From Sterolibacterium sp964437515 (GTDB taxonomy: Bacteria; Pseudomonadota; Gammaproteobacteria; Burkholderiales; Rhodocyclaceae): a stretch of 64,000 bases of DNA. Location: the NCBI GenBank assembly GCA_964437515.1, contig CAYTHB010000005.1, forward strand, positions 7,777 through 71,776, given 5' to 3'. Below are positions 26,016 through 34,342 of the stretch, one piece after another (the first letter of the stretch is position 1; the number at the start of each line of letters is the position of its first letter). Both the position numbers and the translations under genes were made by a program. Under the pieces are notes generated by a model that ran no database searches, had not been told where the DNA came from, and saw only the letters and a list, made by a program, of their open reading frames with translations.

Positions 26016-26169
26016 TTAGCGTGAAACAACGAAAACGGAGTCTGGTTGAAGCTTCGAGCATAGCGAGCCAATCAGTAGCCGCCCCTTGAGGGGCGGATGG
26101 GTGGGGTGGGTGTCTAGGGTAACGATTATTTCATCCTCTGTGGGTGGAGACGGCTACCATGTACGTTAA
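26016..26169 (+). repeat. Dispersed repeat R5
   Basis: A 154-bp copy and the most diverged of the set: the left end reads TTAGCGTGAAACAACGAAAA and the right end GTACGTTAA instead of GATCGTTAA. It lies 62 bp upstream of the DUF1302-B start. The 279 bp from 26170 to 26448 hold no gene; an A/T-rich TATAAA at about 26420 may be part of the promoter of the phosphotransferase gene. Confidence 0.88.
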
Positions 26170-26448
26170 TGAGCTTATCCCCACGGGGCTGGACGGGATT
26201 ATGACGAACACATTGCATCATCCTCAGCAAGAATTCCCCATTACGGGTAAGGCCATGCCCCCAAAACATTCTTCATTCGACGCATCGGGCGACGGCACGC
26301 CCCTCGATGGTGTACCATGTATAGCTTTGTCACATTCGCGGCCTGAATAATGCGATAAGCGCATGATTATTCCATTTTTCATGACGTTTACAAGTGGTTT
26401 ATCGAAAAATTCCACACTGACTATAAAATTTCAATCTGGGAGAACACC

Positions 26449-27582
26449 ATGGCTGACACCCCCGACCTGACTCAGGTCAAAACTTCAACGCGCGATCTCG
26501 GCGTGATTCAGCAAAAGCTGACCGCATGGATGGAAAAAACGCTCGGCGCAGGTTCAGCACCCGAACTATCGGAAGTGCGTAATCCGGGTACCGGGGGCAT
26601 GTCCAGTGAAACCCTGCTGTTCGACATGCGCTGGAAAGAAAACGGTGTCGCCAAGTCTGGCTCTTTTGTCGGCCGCCTGCCGCCCGCCCCCGATGCGCAT
26701 CCGGTGTTCCCAAAATATGATTTTCCGCTGCAAGTGGGCGTGATGCGTCTGGTCGAACAGCGCAGCAAAGTGCCTGTGCCCAAGGTGTTGTGGGACGAAC
26801 CCAACGAAGCCGCACTAGGCATGCCCTTCTTCGTCATGGCACGCGCCAGCGGCGAGCCGCTACCTGACCTGCCCCCCTATCCCTTCGGCGGTTGGTTGCT
26901 CGATGGCACGGCGGAGCAGCAGCAACAGTTGCAGAACAACTGCGTGGCCATGATTGCCGGCATCCACGGCGTGAAAACCACCGCCGAAGAAGTCGCTTTC
27001 CTCATGCCCAAGCACACGAACGGCTCAATGATGCGGCGTATCGTCGATGACTGGAAGGACTACTACGACTGGGCGCGTGAAGGGCTGGATGTGCCGCTCA
27101 TCACCGAAATGATGGCCTGGCTCGAAGCAAACTGGCCAGCCAGCGAAAGTGCATCGGTCATTAACTGGGGCGATGCACGGCCAGGCAACATCCTCTGGGA
27201 AAACTTTGAACCCAAGGCGGTGCTCGACTGGGAAATGGCGGTCTTCGGCCCGCGCGAAATGGACATCGCCTGGCTGATTTTCTTCCACAAGTATTTCCAG
27301 TACATCGCGCTGGGGCTAGGCTTCCCCGAAGCCCCGATGCAAGGCTATATGACACGCGATGCCATCGTTGCCGAATACGAACGTCTGACCGGCGTGAAGC
27401 CACAGGACATCAACTGGTATCTGGGCTTCAGCGTGCTACGCATGGCGATGTTCGATGTCAAAGTGAGCAAGCGTGCACTGCACTTCGGCGAGCGTCAACC
27501 GGAAGAAGATCCCAATAACTATCTGTTTACCCGCGAAATCATCCGCACGATTTTGCGCGGCGAAGATCCGTGGAATTTCTGA
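26449..27582 (+). CDS. APH-like phosphotransferase-family protein
   Basis: A 377-residue member of the aminoglycoside-phosphotransferase/choline-kinase-like fold, of the group found in acyl-CoA and steroid catabolic clusters rather than resistance loci. The catalytic-loop segment reads NWGDARPGNIL (240-249): Asp242 and Asn247 of the HxDxxxxN motif are kept, but His is replaced by Trp. The metal-binding Asp260 is in VLDWEMAVFGP. The nucleotide loop is less clear. Substrate is not known; small-molecule phosphorylation is only a fold-based expectation. The ATG follows GGGAGAACACC. It is 35 bp before an SDR gene, probably one operon, and repeats R5 and R6 bracket the pair. Confidence 0.82.
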   Translation: MADTPDLTQVKTSTRDLGVIQQKLTAWMEKTLGAGSAPELSEVRNPGTGGMSSETLLFDMRWKENGVAKSGSFVGRLPPAPDAHPVFPKYDFPLQVGVMRLVEQRSKVPVPKVLWDEPNEAALGMPFFVMARASGEPLPDLPPYPFGGWLLDGTAEQQQQLQNNCVAMIAGIHGVKTTAEEVAFLMPKHTNGSMMRRIVDDWKDYYDWAREGLDVPLITEMMAWLEANWPASESASVINWGDARPGNILWENFEPKAVLDWEMAVFGPREMDIAWLIFFHKYFQYIALGLGFPEAPMQGYMTRDAIVAEYERLTGVKPQDINWYLGFSVLRMAMFDVKVSKRALHFGERQPEEDPNNYLFTREIIRTILRGEDPWNF

Positions 27583-27617
27583 ACAACAGACACACCAGAA
27601 CCTGAAAGGTAAATCAA

Positions 27618-28400
27618 ATGGCATTCAAAGGAAAAGTGGCACTCGTCACCGGCGGCGCCAGCGGCATGGGGCAACTCGATGCCGTGCGGCTGGCCAAACA
27701 GGGCGCGAAAGTCGCCATTCTCGATCTCAACGATAAGGGCTTGCAGGAAACCGCCGCGCAGTCGTCCAACATCAAAGCGTACAAATGCGATGTCTCCGAT
27801 CTGGAAAATGTCCGCCAGGTCATCGCACAAGTCGAACAGGAGCTGGGACCCGTCGATCGTCTGGTGCATTGCGCCGCGATCATGCCCGGTCAGTCCCTCA
27901 AAGACATGCCCGCCGAGCTCATCAACAAGGTCATGGCGATCAACTATTTCGGCACGGTCAATCTCACCAAAGTATTGATGCCGCTGATGGAAAAGCGCGG
28001 TGGCGGCGACATCATCCTCTACGGCTCGATGGCCGGCTCAGTGCTCACCCATAACCTCGGCGCGTATTGCGCGACCAAGTCGGCGATCAACAGCTTTGCC
28101 GAGATTCTGGTGCGCGAAAACAAGCACAGTCCGATTCGTTTCCTGCTGGTCTGCCCACCGATGGTGAACACCCCGCTGGTCAGCCAGGCCACGGCGCATG
28201 GTCCGGAAAGTCTCAAGGATTCCGCCAAGACCGGCAAGAACATGGCTCAGCCGCAGGAAATTATCGATGCCGTCGAAGCCGCGCTCGATCGTGGCGACTG
28301 GGTGGTACGCCCGAAACCCGCCGGTTTTATGATGCTCTGGCGGCGTCTGTTCCCCGATTCGATGTGGTGGGTCATGGAAAAAGCCAACAAGGTGGCGTAA
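27618..28400 (+). CDS. Short-chain dehydrogenase/reductase
   Basis: A 260-residue classical SDR. The dinucleotide-binding motif is TGGASGMG at 11-18, with Asp36 in VAILDLND suggesting preference for NAD(H). The catalytic set is Ser137 (YGSMAG), Tyr150 and Lys154 (YCATK). It should oxidise an alcohol or reduce a ketone on a small or hydrophobic substrate. The C-terminal tail (FMMLWRRLFPDSMWWVMEKA) is hydrophobic and might associate with membrane or a lipid substrate. It follows the phosphotransferase by 35 bp with GAAAGG before its ATG. R6 begins five bases after the stop. A hydrophobic-compound catabolic role is inferred from context. Confidence 0.88.
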   Translation: MAFKGKVALVTGGASGMGQLDAVRLAKQGAKVAILDLNDKGLQETAAQSSNIKAYKCDVSDLENVRQVIAQVEQELGPVDRLVHCAAIMPGQSLKDMPAELINKVMAINYFGTVNLTKVLMPLMEKRGGGDIILYGSMAGSVLTHNLGAYCATKSAINSFAEILVRENKHSPIRFLLVCPPMVNTPLVSQATAHGPESLKDSAKTGKNMAQPQEIIDAVEAALDRGDWVVRPKPAGFMMLWRRLFPDSMWWVMEKANKVA

Positions 28401-28405
28401 AGTCA

Positions 28406-28559
28406 TTAACGTGAAGTACAAAAATCAGAGTCGGGTTGAAGATGTGAGCGTAGCGAGCAAACTAGTAGCCGCCCCTTGAGGGGCGGATGGGTGGGGTGGG
28501 CGTATCGGGTAACGATTATTTCATCCTCTGTGGGTGGAGATGGCTACCATGATCGTTAG
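28406..28559 (+). repeat. Dispersed repeat R6
   Basis: A 154-bp copy, TTAACGTGAAGTAC to GATCGTTAG, starting five bases after the SDR stop codon. It has a few private changes (GATGTGAGCG instead of GCTTCGAGCG, AACTAGTAG instead of AATCAGTAG) but the same hairpins. The spacing after an SDR stop is the same as for R7 at the other end of the window. Confidence 0.9.
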
Positions 28560-28638
28560 CACGTGGCTCATGTCGGCTTGCATGGGTCACGGCAACAACA
28601 CATCAACACATCGACAAGCCGCAAGGAAAGGAAACAGT

Positions 28639-28872
28639 ATGTCGTGCCCCAATCCTTATTCGCTGGAATGCCTGTTTGCCCAGCTCGGCCTGCCGTCGGA
28701 GCCTGAAGGGATCGAAAATTTCATTCGCGATCATCGCCCACTCGCCGATGACATCGCCATCTACCGCGCGCCTTTCTGGAATGTGTCGCAGAAAACCTTT
28801 TTGATCGAAGAGCTGATACGCGACGCCGATTGGGCGTTGGTCATCGATGAACTGAACCACCGTCTGCGCTGA
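28639..28872 (+). CDS. DUF2789 family protein
   Basis: A 77-residue protein matching DUF2789 over its whole length (YSLECLFAQLGLPSEPEGI, then FIRDHRPLADDIAIYRAPFW and a final helix ADWALVIDELNHRLR). It is small, acidic and predicted cytosolic; function is unknown. ATG 28639 follows AAGGAAAGG at good spacing. A longer reading from 28534 starts inside repeat R6 and is rejected. It is convergent with the next gene, 33 bp away. Confidence 0.85.
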   Translation: MSCPNPYSLECLFAQLGLPSEPEGIENFIRDHRPLADDIAIYRAPFWNVSQKTFLIEELIRDADWALVIDELNHRLR

Positions 28873-28905
28873 CGGCGGTTACAGTTTCATCTGTCCACTA
28901 CGAAT

Positions 28906-29994
28906 TTACCCCGTATATTTCGGGAATTCGCTAAAGAAGGCGAACTCCATCATGCCGTAGCCGACTTCGCCATTCAGCGTGAAGCGCGCCGGGGTTTCGA
29001 GCAAACCGAGCATCATGTCGTCCTGATAGTTGTAGTGCGCCTTCTGTACGACCAGCTCCTTGCCCTGATACATGCCGTGCCGCCAGTCCTGCTCCAGACC
29101 ATAGCCCGTACCCATCGTCAGATAGGTTTGCAGCAAAGGTGTGCCGCGTAGCTCCAGCGCGCCACCGGGTGCATCGGGGAAGCGCACCACGCCTTCCTTC
29201 ATGTCGGCCATATACTGCATCGCCGAATTGAACACATGCTCATGCTCGGGTCGCCCCAGCCACTCCGGCTCGCGCTGCGGATCTTTCCACAAACGCAAGG
29301 CCTCCTCGACCGTGCGCTTGCCATCGGCCGTTTCATTAACCAGATACATCAGCGCGAAATCCTTGAACAGGATGGGGAAGTAATTCCACATCCCCTCCAT
29401 CGACGGCGTACCGAGGTGAATGCCCTTCGGCTCTTCCTCGCCCACCGGACGCACGCCCCATGAACGATCGCGGCTGCCCATCCATTCATCGGGGGTAATG
29501 TCGTAAGTCTTGCCGTTATATTTGAGTGTCCCCGTCCAGGTGCCGAGCTGGGCAAAACGCATGGTGTCAAACAGCACCCGGCCATGTTTGCGGATGTAAT
29601 GCCGCGGCTCCTGAAACGCCTCATGCGCGCCGTTCCAGACCACATCCAGCTCGATTCCCGCTTCATTGGGGGCAACCGTCAGGCGCAGTTTTTTCAGCCC
29701 CTCGATGACTTCGATTTTTAACGGCCCCACGGAAATATCGCCACGATCCGTCAGCGGACGTGAGGCGCGCAGCACGTCATGCACATCGCCCTGACGCACC
29801 AGCACGAAGGCATCCTGCACCGCCAGATTCGGATATTGCCCCAAACCGAATACCACAAAGATATCGCCGGTCTTGTTGAACAGATTGAAGTAATAGCGAT
29901 CGTAAAAATTACGGTCGCTGGTGCCGGTGCAGCGAACGACGTCCGCAATCTGATGGACGGGGTAATCATCCATGATGGAAAGCAGGGATTGCAT
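28906..29994 (-). CDS. Hypothetical protein resembling CrtC/AttH-like (DUF7064-type) family
   Basis: About 362 residues without a signal peptide. Stretches such as YFNLFNKTGDIFVVFGLGQY, MGSRDRSWGVRPVGE and RLWKDPQREPEWLG recall the double-lipocalin fold of CrtC/AttH-like proteins and the DUF7064-type proteins of actinobacterial and proteobacterial steroid or terpenoid loci. Assignment is by pattern and only moderate. Such proteins may bind or hydrate a hydrophobic substrate; none of this is shown here. The start is fixed by AGGAGAA just before ATG 29994; longer readings exist to 30057. It faces the DUF2789 gene. Confidence 0.6.
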   Translation of the reverse strand: MQSLLSIMDDYPVHQIADVVRCTGTSDRNFYDRYYFNLFNKTGDIFVVFGLGQYPNLAVQDAFVLVRQGDVHDVLRASRPLTDRGDISVGPLKIEVIEGLKKLRLTVAPNEAGIELDVVWNGAHEAFQEPRHYIRKHGRVLFDTMRFAQLGTWTGTLKYNGKTYDITPDEWMGSRDRSWGVRPVGEEEPKGIHLGTPSMEGMWNYFPILFKDFALMYLVNETADGKRTVEEALRLWKDPQREPEWLGRPEHEHVFNSAMQYMADMKEGVVRFPDAPGGALELRGTPLLQTYLTMGTGYGLEQDWRHGMYQGKELVVQKAHYNYQDDMMLGLLETPARFTLNGEVGYGMMEFAFFSEFPKYTG

Positions 29995-30291
29995 GGGGCT
30001 TCTCCTCATCATTGTCATCCGTTTTATGCACATAAAACCATGCAACGGATACAACAAAATTTTTAGGGCATCCGGGATGAAAAGGTTTTCTACGAAGCTG
30101 CCCTCTGCCCGGACGAGGGCGACAAGTTACACGCATCTGCCGGTTCAGGCAATCCAATCAAGCTCAATGTTTCAATCCATCATCCTCATTCTGTTTGCTG
30201 CATTTCAGAAATCGCGTTAGGATTCCACTCTTACGCACATGTCACGCATTTACACATTTGCATTTTATTTTTCACCCTCTGAGGAGCTGTC

Positions 30292-30612
30292 ATGAATGAT
30301 ATGGAATTGGCCGATGCCGTCACCAAGGAAAAACTGATTGCCGACTTCAAGGTCGTCGTTGCCGATGCAGAAGAACTGCTCCGTGCCACGGCAGGTCAGG
30401 CCGGCGAAAAGATGGTGGAAATTCGCGCGCGTGCTCAAGAACATCTGGCCTCTGCCAAGGCCAAGCTGGCCGATGCCGAGGCCACGCTCATCGCCCGTGC
30501 GAAACAGGCTGGACGTGCTGCGGATGATTATGTGCATGAAAACCCCTGGAGCTCCGTCGGCATTGCCGCAGGGGTCGGTTTCCTGATTGGCCTGCTGGTC
30601 GGCCGTCGTTGA
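30292..30612 (+). CDS. DUF883 (ElaB/YqjD-type) membrane-anchored protein
   Basis: A 106-residue protein with a long alanine-rich amphipathic helix (about 10-75) and one C-terminal membrane helix (SVGIAAGVGFLIGLLVGRR), the classic ElaB/YqjD layout. In enterobacteria such proteins tether ribosomes to the inner membrane in stationary phase; whether that holds here is unknown. It heads a three-gene unit with YqjE- and YqjK-like genes, the usual order. Its ATG follows GAGGAGCTGTC. Confidence 0.9.
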   Translation: MNDMELADAVTKEKLIADFKVVVADAEELLRATAGQAGEKMVEIRARAQEHLASAKAKLADAEATLIARAKQAGRAADDYVHENPWSSVGIAAGVGFLIGLLVGRR

Positions 30613-30635
30613 TCTGATCTTCTGCTTCAGGATTC

Positions 30636-31055
30636 ATGAACGCTGTATCGCCCGAAGCGGGGCTGTTCGCCTCGCTTCGAGGGCTTTTACTCACCCTGCT
30701 GACGCTTTTGCGCACGCGGGGTGAGTTGCTCGTCGTCGAACTCGAAGAAGAAAAGTCCCGCCTTTTTGAAACGCTGTTGCTGGGGGCAACGGCTTTCTTC
30801 TTCATCAGCTTTGGCCTCATCATGCTGGCCATTTTCTTGACGGTGCTCTTGTGGGAAAGCCATCGTCTGTTGGTGATGGGGCTATTCACCGCGCTGTTTC
30901 TGGGTATCGGCTTTGCAGCTCTAATCGGACTGCGTCACCTGCTCCGGCAAGGAACGCGATTGTTCTCTGCCAGTCTGCGGGAGCTGGCTTCCGACGAGGA
31001 TGTGCTACGTGCACAGCGTACCCAGCCTACCCAGCCCGAAGGCCATGGATACTGA
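30636..31055 (+). CDS. yqjE: YqjE-like phage-holin superfamily membrane protein
   Basis: A 139-residue protein with an N-terminal amphipathic stretch (GLFASLRGLLLTLLTLLRTR), a charged segment and two membrane helices (about 46-70 and 76-100), of the holin-like superfamily that includes YqjE. Function is unknown; it is a standard neighbour of DUF883 proteins and is probably co-translated with them. Its end overlaps the next ATG by 11 bases. Confidence 0.85.
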   Translation: MNAVSPEAGLFASLRGLLLTLLTLLRTRGELLVVELEEEKSRLFETLLLGATAFFFISFGLIMLAIFLTVLLWESHRLLVMGLFTALFLGIGFAALIGLRHLLRQGTRLFSASLRELASDEDVLRAQRTQPTQPEGHGY

Positions 31056-31335
31056 ACGCCGCCTCGAACTGGCATTGAGAAAACAGCAGTTATTGATGCA
31101 AAGTGCTGAATTGCGTGCGCGCATCGGTCAGCAAACGCACTCCTTACGTCTTTTGTTCGGTGCGGCCGATCGGGTGCGAGATGCCGCACGCTGGCTGAAA
31201 CGTCACCCTGCCTTGCCCGTCGCAGTAATGACGGCCTTGCTGGTCGCACGTCCTCGTTCCATTCTGCGTTGGGCACGGCGCGGCTTATGGCTCTGGCGTA
31301 TGACGGGGCGTGTGCGTCGCTTTCTTTTGGGATAA
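31045..31335 (+). CDS. YqjK-like protein
   Basis: A 96-residue basic protein starting MDTERRLELALRKQQLLMQS, with a helical N-terminal half, a short hydrophobic patch (HPALPVAVMTALLVARP) and an arginine-rich tail. Position as third gene after DUF883 and YqjE-like genes and the overall shape fit YqjK. The ATG lies inside the end of the YqjE-like gene, so translational coupling is likely. Function is unknown. Confidence 0.7.
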   Translation: MDTERRLELALRKQQLLMQSAELRARIGQQTHSLRLLFGAADRVRDAARWLKRHPALPVAVMTALLVARPRSILRWARRGLWLWRMTGRVRRFLLG

Positions 31336-31346
31336 ACCAAATAACA

Positions 31347-32813
31347 TTACAACCCCAGGTTCAGATATTTCAGTTCGAGATACTCCTCGATGCCATATTT
31401 TGAACCTTCGCGCCCCATACCCGATTGCTTGATGCCGCCAAACGGTCCGGCTTCGTTGGACAGCGTAGTGCTGTTGATTCCCACCATGCCATAGTCCAGG
31501 GCTTCAGCGACACGCCAGACACGCGCCATGTCACGGCTGTAAAAATAAGCAGCGAGTCCATATTCCGTATCGTTGGCTAAACGAATCGCCTCGTCTTCCG
31601 ACTCGAATCGCATGACGGGTGCCAAGGGCCCGAAGGTTTCTTCCCGCATACAGCGCATCGAAGGCGCGACATCCGCCAGCAGCGTCGGCTCAAAAAACTG
31701 TCCGCCCAGCGCATGATGTTGCTTATTTTTCCCCCCGCGCAGCAATCGCGCACCACCGGACAATGCATCCGTCACCTGAGCCGAGACTTTCTCGACGGCA
31801 ACTCTGTCGATCAACGGCCCTACCGTCACGCCCTCATCCATGCCATTGCCTACCTTGAGCTTGTCCATCGCGCTGTCCAGCCGCTTTGTGAAGGCTTCAT
31901 ACACCCCCGATTGCACCAGAAAGCGATTGGCACTGATGCAGGTCTGACCGGCATTGCGAAACTTGCACTGCATCGCGCCTGTGACCGCTGCATCGAGATC
32001 CGCATCGTCAAAGACGATGAAAGGGGCGTGACCGCCAAGTTCCAATGAAATCCGTTTGAGTGTGGGCGCGCATTGCGCCATCAACAAGCGTCCAACCTCG
32101 GTCGAGCCGGTGAAAGAAAGTTTGCGCACGACGGGATGAGCGGTGAGTGTCTGACCGATACGCGGGGCATGATCGGCACTGCCGGTCACGATATTGAGTA
32201 CGCCAGACGGCAAGCCTGCCCGTTGCGCAAGCTCTGCCAGAGCCAGCGCGGTGAGCGGTGTCTGCTCAGCCGGCTTGACGATCACGGTGCAACCCGCTGC
32301 CAAGGCGGGGGCTACCTTGCGCGTGATCATGGCGGCGGGGAAGTTCCATGGGGTAATCGCCGCACATACGCCCACGGGTTGTTTCAACACCATCATCCGT
32401 TTTCCGGGCATCGGGCTGTCGATTACATCGCCACAAATACGTCGGGCTTCCTCGGCATACCATTCGACAAAGCTCGCGGCATAGCTGATTTCGCCGCGCG
32501 CTTCTGCCAAAGGCTTGCCCTGCTCGGCCGTCATGATGCGGGCAAGGTCATCGGCATGGCGTTCGATCAGCGCAAACCAGTCTCGCAAATAGCGTCCGCG
32601 TGCCTTGCCCGTCAGGGCACGCCATGCCGTCAAAGCCGATGCAGCAACGTCGATTGCGCGCTGCGTATCCCGCTCATCCATGTTGGCCACATCGGCAAGC
32701 CATTGACCATTTGCCGGATTGTGCACGGCATAGTGTGCGCCCGTTGCGGCATCGCACCAGGTGCCGCCGATCCAGCCTTGCTGGCGTAGCAAGGTTTTGT
32801 CCTGTAATTGCAT
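31347..32813 (-). CDS. gabD: NAD(P)-dependent succinate-semialdehyde dehydrogenase
   Basis: Full-length aldehyde dehydrogenase of about 488 residues, closest in pattern to GabD, oxidising succinate semialdehyde to succinate. Landmarks are the nucleotide-binding PWNFPAAMITRKVAPALAAG, SFTGSTEVGRLLM, catalytic Glu in LELGGHAPFIVFDDAD, catalytic Cys in NAGQTCISANRF and the C-terminal GPFGGIKQSGMGREG. The ATG has GAAGGAAA upstream. It is divergent from the NlpC/P60 gene with 59 bp between starts. Glutarate-semialdehyde or another short semialdehyde could also be the substrate. Confidence 0.9.
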   Translation of the reverse strand: MQLQDKTLLRQQGWIGGTWCDAATGAHYAVHNPANGQWLADVANMDERDTQRAIDVAASALTAWRALTGKARGRYLRDWFALIERHADDLARIMTAEQGKPLAEARGEISYAASFVEWYAEEARRICGDVIDSPMPGKRMMVLKQPVGVCAAITPWNFPAAMITRKVAPALAAGCTVIVKPAEQTPLTALALAELAQRAGLPSGVLNIVTGSADHAPRIGQTLTAHPVVRKLSFTGSTEVGRLLMAQCAPTLKRISLELGGHAPFIVFDDADLDAAVTGAMQCKFRNAGQTCISANRFLVQSGVYEAFTKRLDSAMDKLKVGNGMDEGVTVGPLIDRVAVEKVSAQVTDALSGGARLLRGGKNKQHHALGGQFFEPTLLADVAPSMRCMREETFGPLAPVMRFESEDEAIRLANDTEYGLAAYFYSRDMARVWRVAEALDYGMVGINSTTLSNEAGPFGGIKQSGMGREGSKYGIEEYLELKYLNLGL

Positions 32814-32872
32814 GGTGTTTCCTTCTGTATTTCGTCGATGATGTTTCATCGATCCAGACACAATAGTCTGCC

Positions 32873-33433
32873 ATGAGTACACAAATTATAAGAATACGAA
32901 ATTCGCAAAAAACCGCATGGTTATTGCTTTTTATGCTGCTCACCCAGTTACAAGGGTGCCGGTCTTTGCCGCCGACAAGTCCCTCCTCTAGCCCGACCAA
33001 CCGTCAATCGCAAGCCATCGAACGTGCGCCCGCCAGCATCACCACGGTAGAAAAAGAAAATGCCGTCGTACTTTTCGCGCTGGGCTTACTCGATACCGGC
33101 TACCGTTTTGGGGGCAAAAATCCCGATGCCGGTTTGGATTGCAGCGGCATGGTCAGTTACATTTTTCAGCAGGCCGTCGGCTTGCGCGTGAGCGGCAGCG
33201 CGGCCGATATGGCACGGCAGAGCAAACCCGTTGATGTGAAGCAACTACGCCCCGGCGATTTGGTATTTTTCAACACACTGAACAAACCGTTCTCTCATGT
33301 CGGTCTTTATATCGGTCAGGGTCGTTTTATTCACGCCCCCTCCGAATCCGGCAGGGCGCGTGTGCGTACCGAAAACATGAATAACCGCTATTTTGCCGCC
33401 CGCTTCGAAGCGGCACGAAGCCTGTTGGAATAA
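32873..33433 (+). CDS. NlpC/P60 family lipoprotein endopeptidase
   Basis: A 186-residue lipoprotein with signal segment AWLLLFMLLTQLQGC and lipobox cysteine (about 29), a low-complexity linker, then an NlpC/P60 cysteine-peptidase domain. Catalytic Cys is in LDCSGMVSYIF, His in SHVGLYIGQG, and a third polar residue in RFIHAPSES. It should cleave peptide bonds in peptidoglycan stems, anchored in the envelope. Related to Spr/MepS-type enzymes. No obvious operon partner. Confidence 0.9.
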   Translation: MSTQIIRIRNSQKTAWLLLFMLLTQLQGCRSLPPTSPSSSPTNRQSQAIERAPASITTVEKENAVVLFALGLLDTGYRFGGKNPDAGLDCSGMVSYIFQQAVGLRVSGSAADMARQSKPVDVKQLRPGDLVFFNTLNKPFSHVGLYIGQGRFIHAPSESGRARVRTENMNNRYFAARFEAARSLLE

Positions 33434-33513
33434 GCCCTCAACACCGTCTATTTCACATTAAAAAAACAACGTTACTACTTGACCACAAAACATTTTTGTA
33501 ACACACTTTAAGC

Positions 33514-33744
33514 ATGAGTGGCGAAACGGTACTGCTGGAAAAACTGGAACAGTTCATCGTGTTTTGCGAAAGCCTGCACGCTGAAAATCATGCCTTGCGA
33601 GAGCGCATCGCACGCATGGAAGAAGAACAACAGGTTCTTCGTTCCAAAATAGATTCGGCACGAACCCGCCTCGAAGCCTTGGTCGATCGGCTTCCCATCG
33701 AAACAGAAGTCGCCCCAAAAACTGAGCAACACCCTGATCTTTGA
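33514..33744 (+). CDS. Small coiled-coil protein, ZapB-like (TIGR02449-type)
   Basis: A 76-residue, almost entirely helical protein: heptads run through LLEKLEQFIVFCESLHAENH and onward to LRSKIDSARTRLEALVDRL. Such genes typically precede zapA in Beta- and Gammaproteobacteria. It is likely to take part in cell division with ZapA, but the name ZapB is not secure. The ATG follows a weak ribosome-binding site; zapA starts 31 bp downstream. Confidence 0.75.
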   Translation: MSGETVLLEKLEQFIVFCESLHAENHALRERIARMEEEQQVLRSKIDSARTRLEALVDRLPIETEVAPKTEQHPDL

Positions 33745-33775
33745 GCCATCGTCACCATAGGCCACGATACGATTT

Positions 33776-34120
33776 ATGAGCAGCCATTCTTCCGTCGATA
33801 TTTCCTTGCTGGGTCGCGAATACAGGGTGACCTGCGCGCCTGACGAACGCGAATCGCTGCTGGCGGCAGTGGCTCACGTCGAAGCAAAAATGAATGAAAT
33901 CGCGACGCGCACCAAAGGCAGTGGCGAACGGCTGGCAGTCATGACCGCATTGAATCTGGCTCATGAACTTTTGAGCCGCAAAAAAGCCGACGCTGGAACA
34001 TTGTCGCCCCCTATTGACGCTACTGACGCTCGCTTTGACACACCAGAAATAGCGCGTACAATGAATTCATTGATGACGCGCATGGATGCGCTGATGACGC
34101 GACAGGAAAGTCTGCTTTAA
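33776..34120 (+). CDS. zapA: Cell division protein ZapA
   Basis: A 114-residue ZapA, which bundles FtsZ filaments at the Z ring. The N-terminal beta-rich part has VDISLLGREYRVTCAPDERE and a helix LLAAVAHVEAKMNEIA; the C-terminal long helix includes ERLAVMTALNLAHELLSRK. It is followed by 6S RNA, a conserved arrangement. It forms a unit with the coiled-coil gene upstream. Confidence 0.92.
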   Translation: MSSHSSVDISLLGREYRVTCAPDERESLLAAVAHVEAKMNEIATRTKGSGERLAVMTALNLAHELLSRKKADAGTLSPPIDATDARFDTPEIARTMNSLMTRMDALMTRQESLL

Positions 34121-34154
34121 TCTGCATCATCTTCGCATCGGTTTCATGAACGTC

Positions 34155-34340
34155 CCGCTTTATCCCCTGCGGTGTTTGTTTGGGCCATAGATTCCTGCAA
34201 CCAATACTTTTGCATCGGGTCGATGACCATCCAGTTGCCGTTGTGAGCGTTCTTCCGAACGCACCTGAAGCAACAGGAAGTCGGCCGCTCTGAACTACGG
34301 TTCAGGATGCCGGTTCCGACGGCACAGGCGGGGGACCCAT
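34155..34340 (+). ncRNA. ssrS: 6S RNA
   Basis: The stretch after zapA has the hallmarks of 6S RNA: 5' segment TCCCCTGCGGTGTTTG, 3' segment CACAGGCGGGGGACC able to pair with it, an internal arm around GTTGTGAGCGTTCTTCCGAACGC and the terminal hairpin CTGAACTACGGTTCAGG. Gene order zapA-ssrS is conserved in Proteobacteria. 6S RNA mimics an open promoter and sequesters sigma-70 RNA polymerase in stationary phase. Ends are estimated to within about 10 bases. Confidence 0.85.
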
Positions 34341-34342
34341 TC

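Noticed and set aside
28038..28421. Minus-strand reading frame starting MYFTL
   Set aside because: It starts inside repeat R6 and runs antisense to the SDR. MYFTL is only the translation of the repeat's left end, as also seen at ntrY and the crp-like gene.
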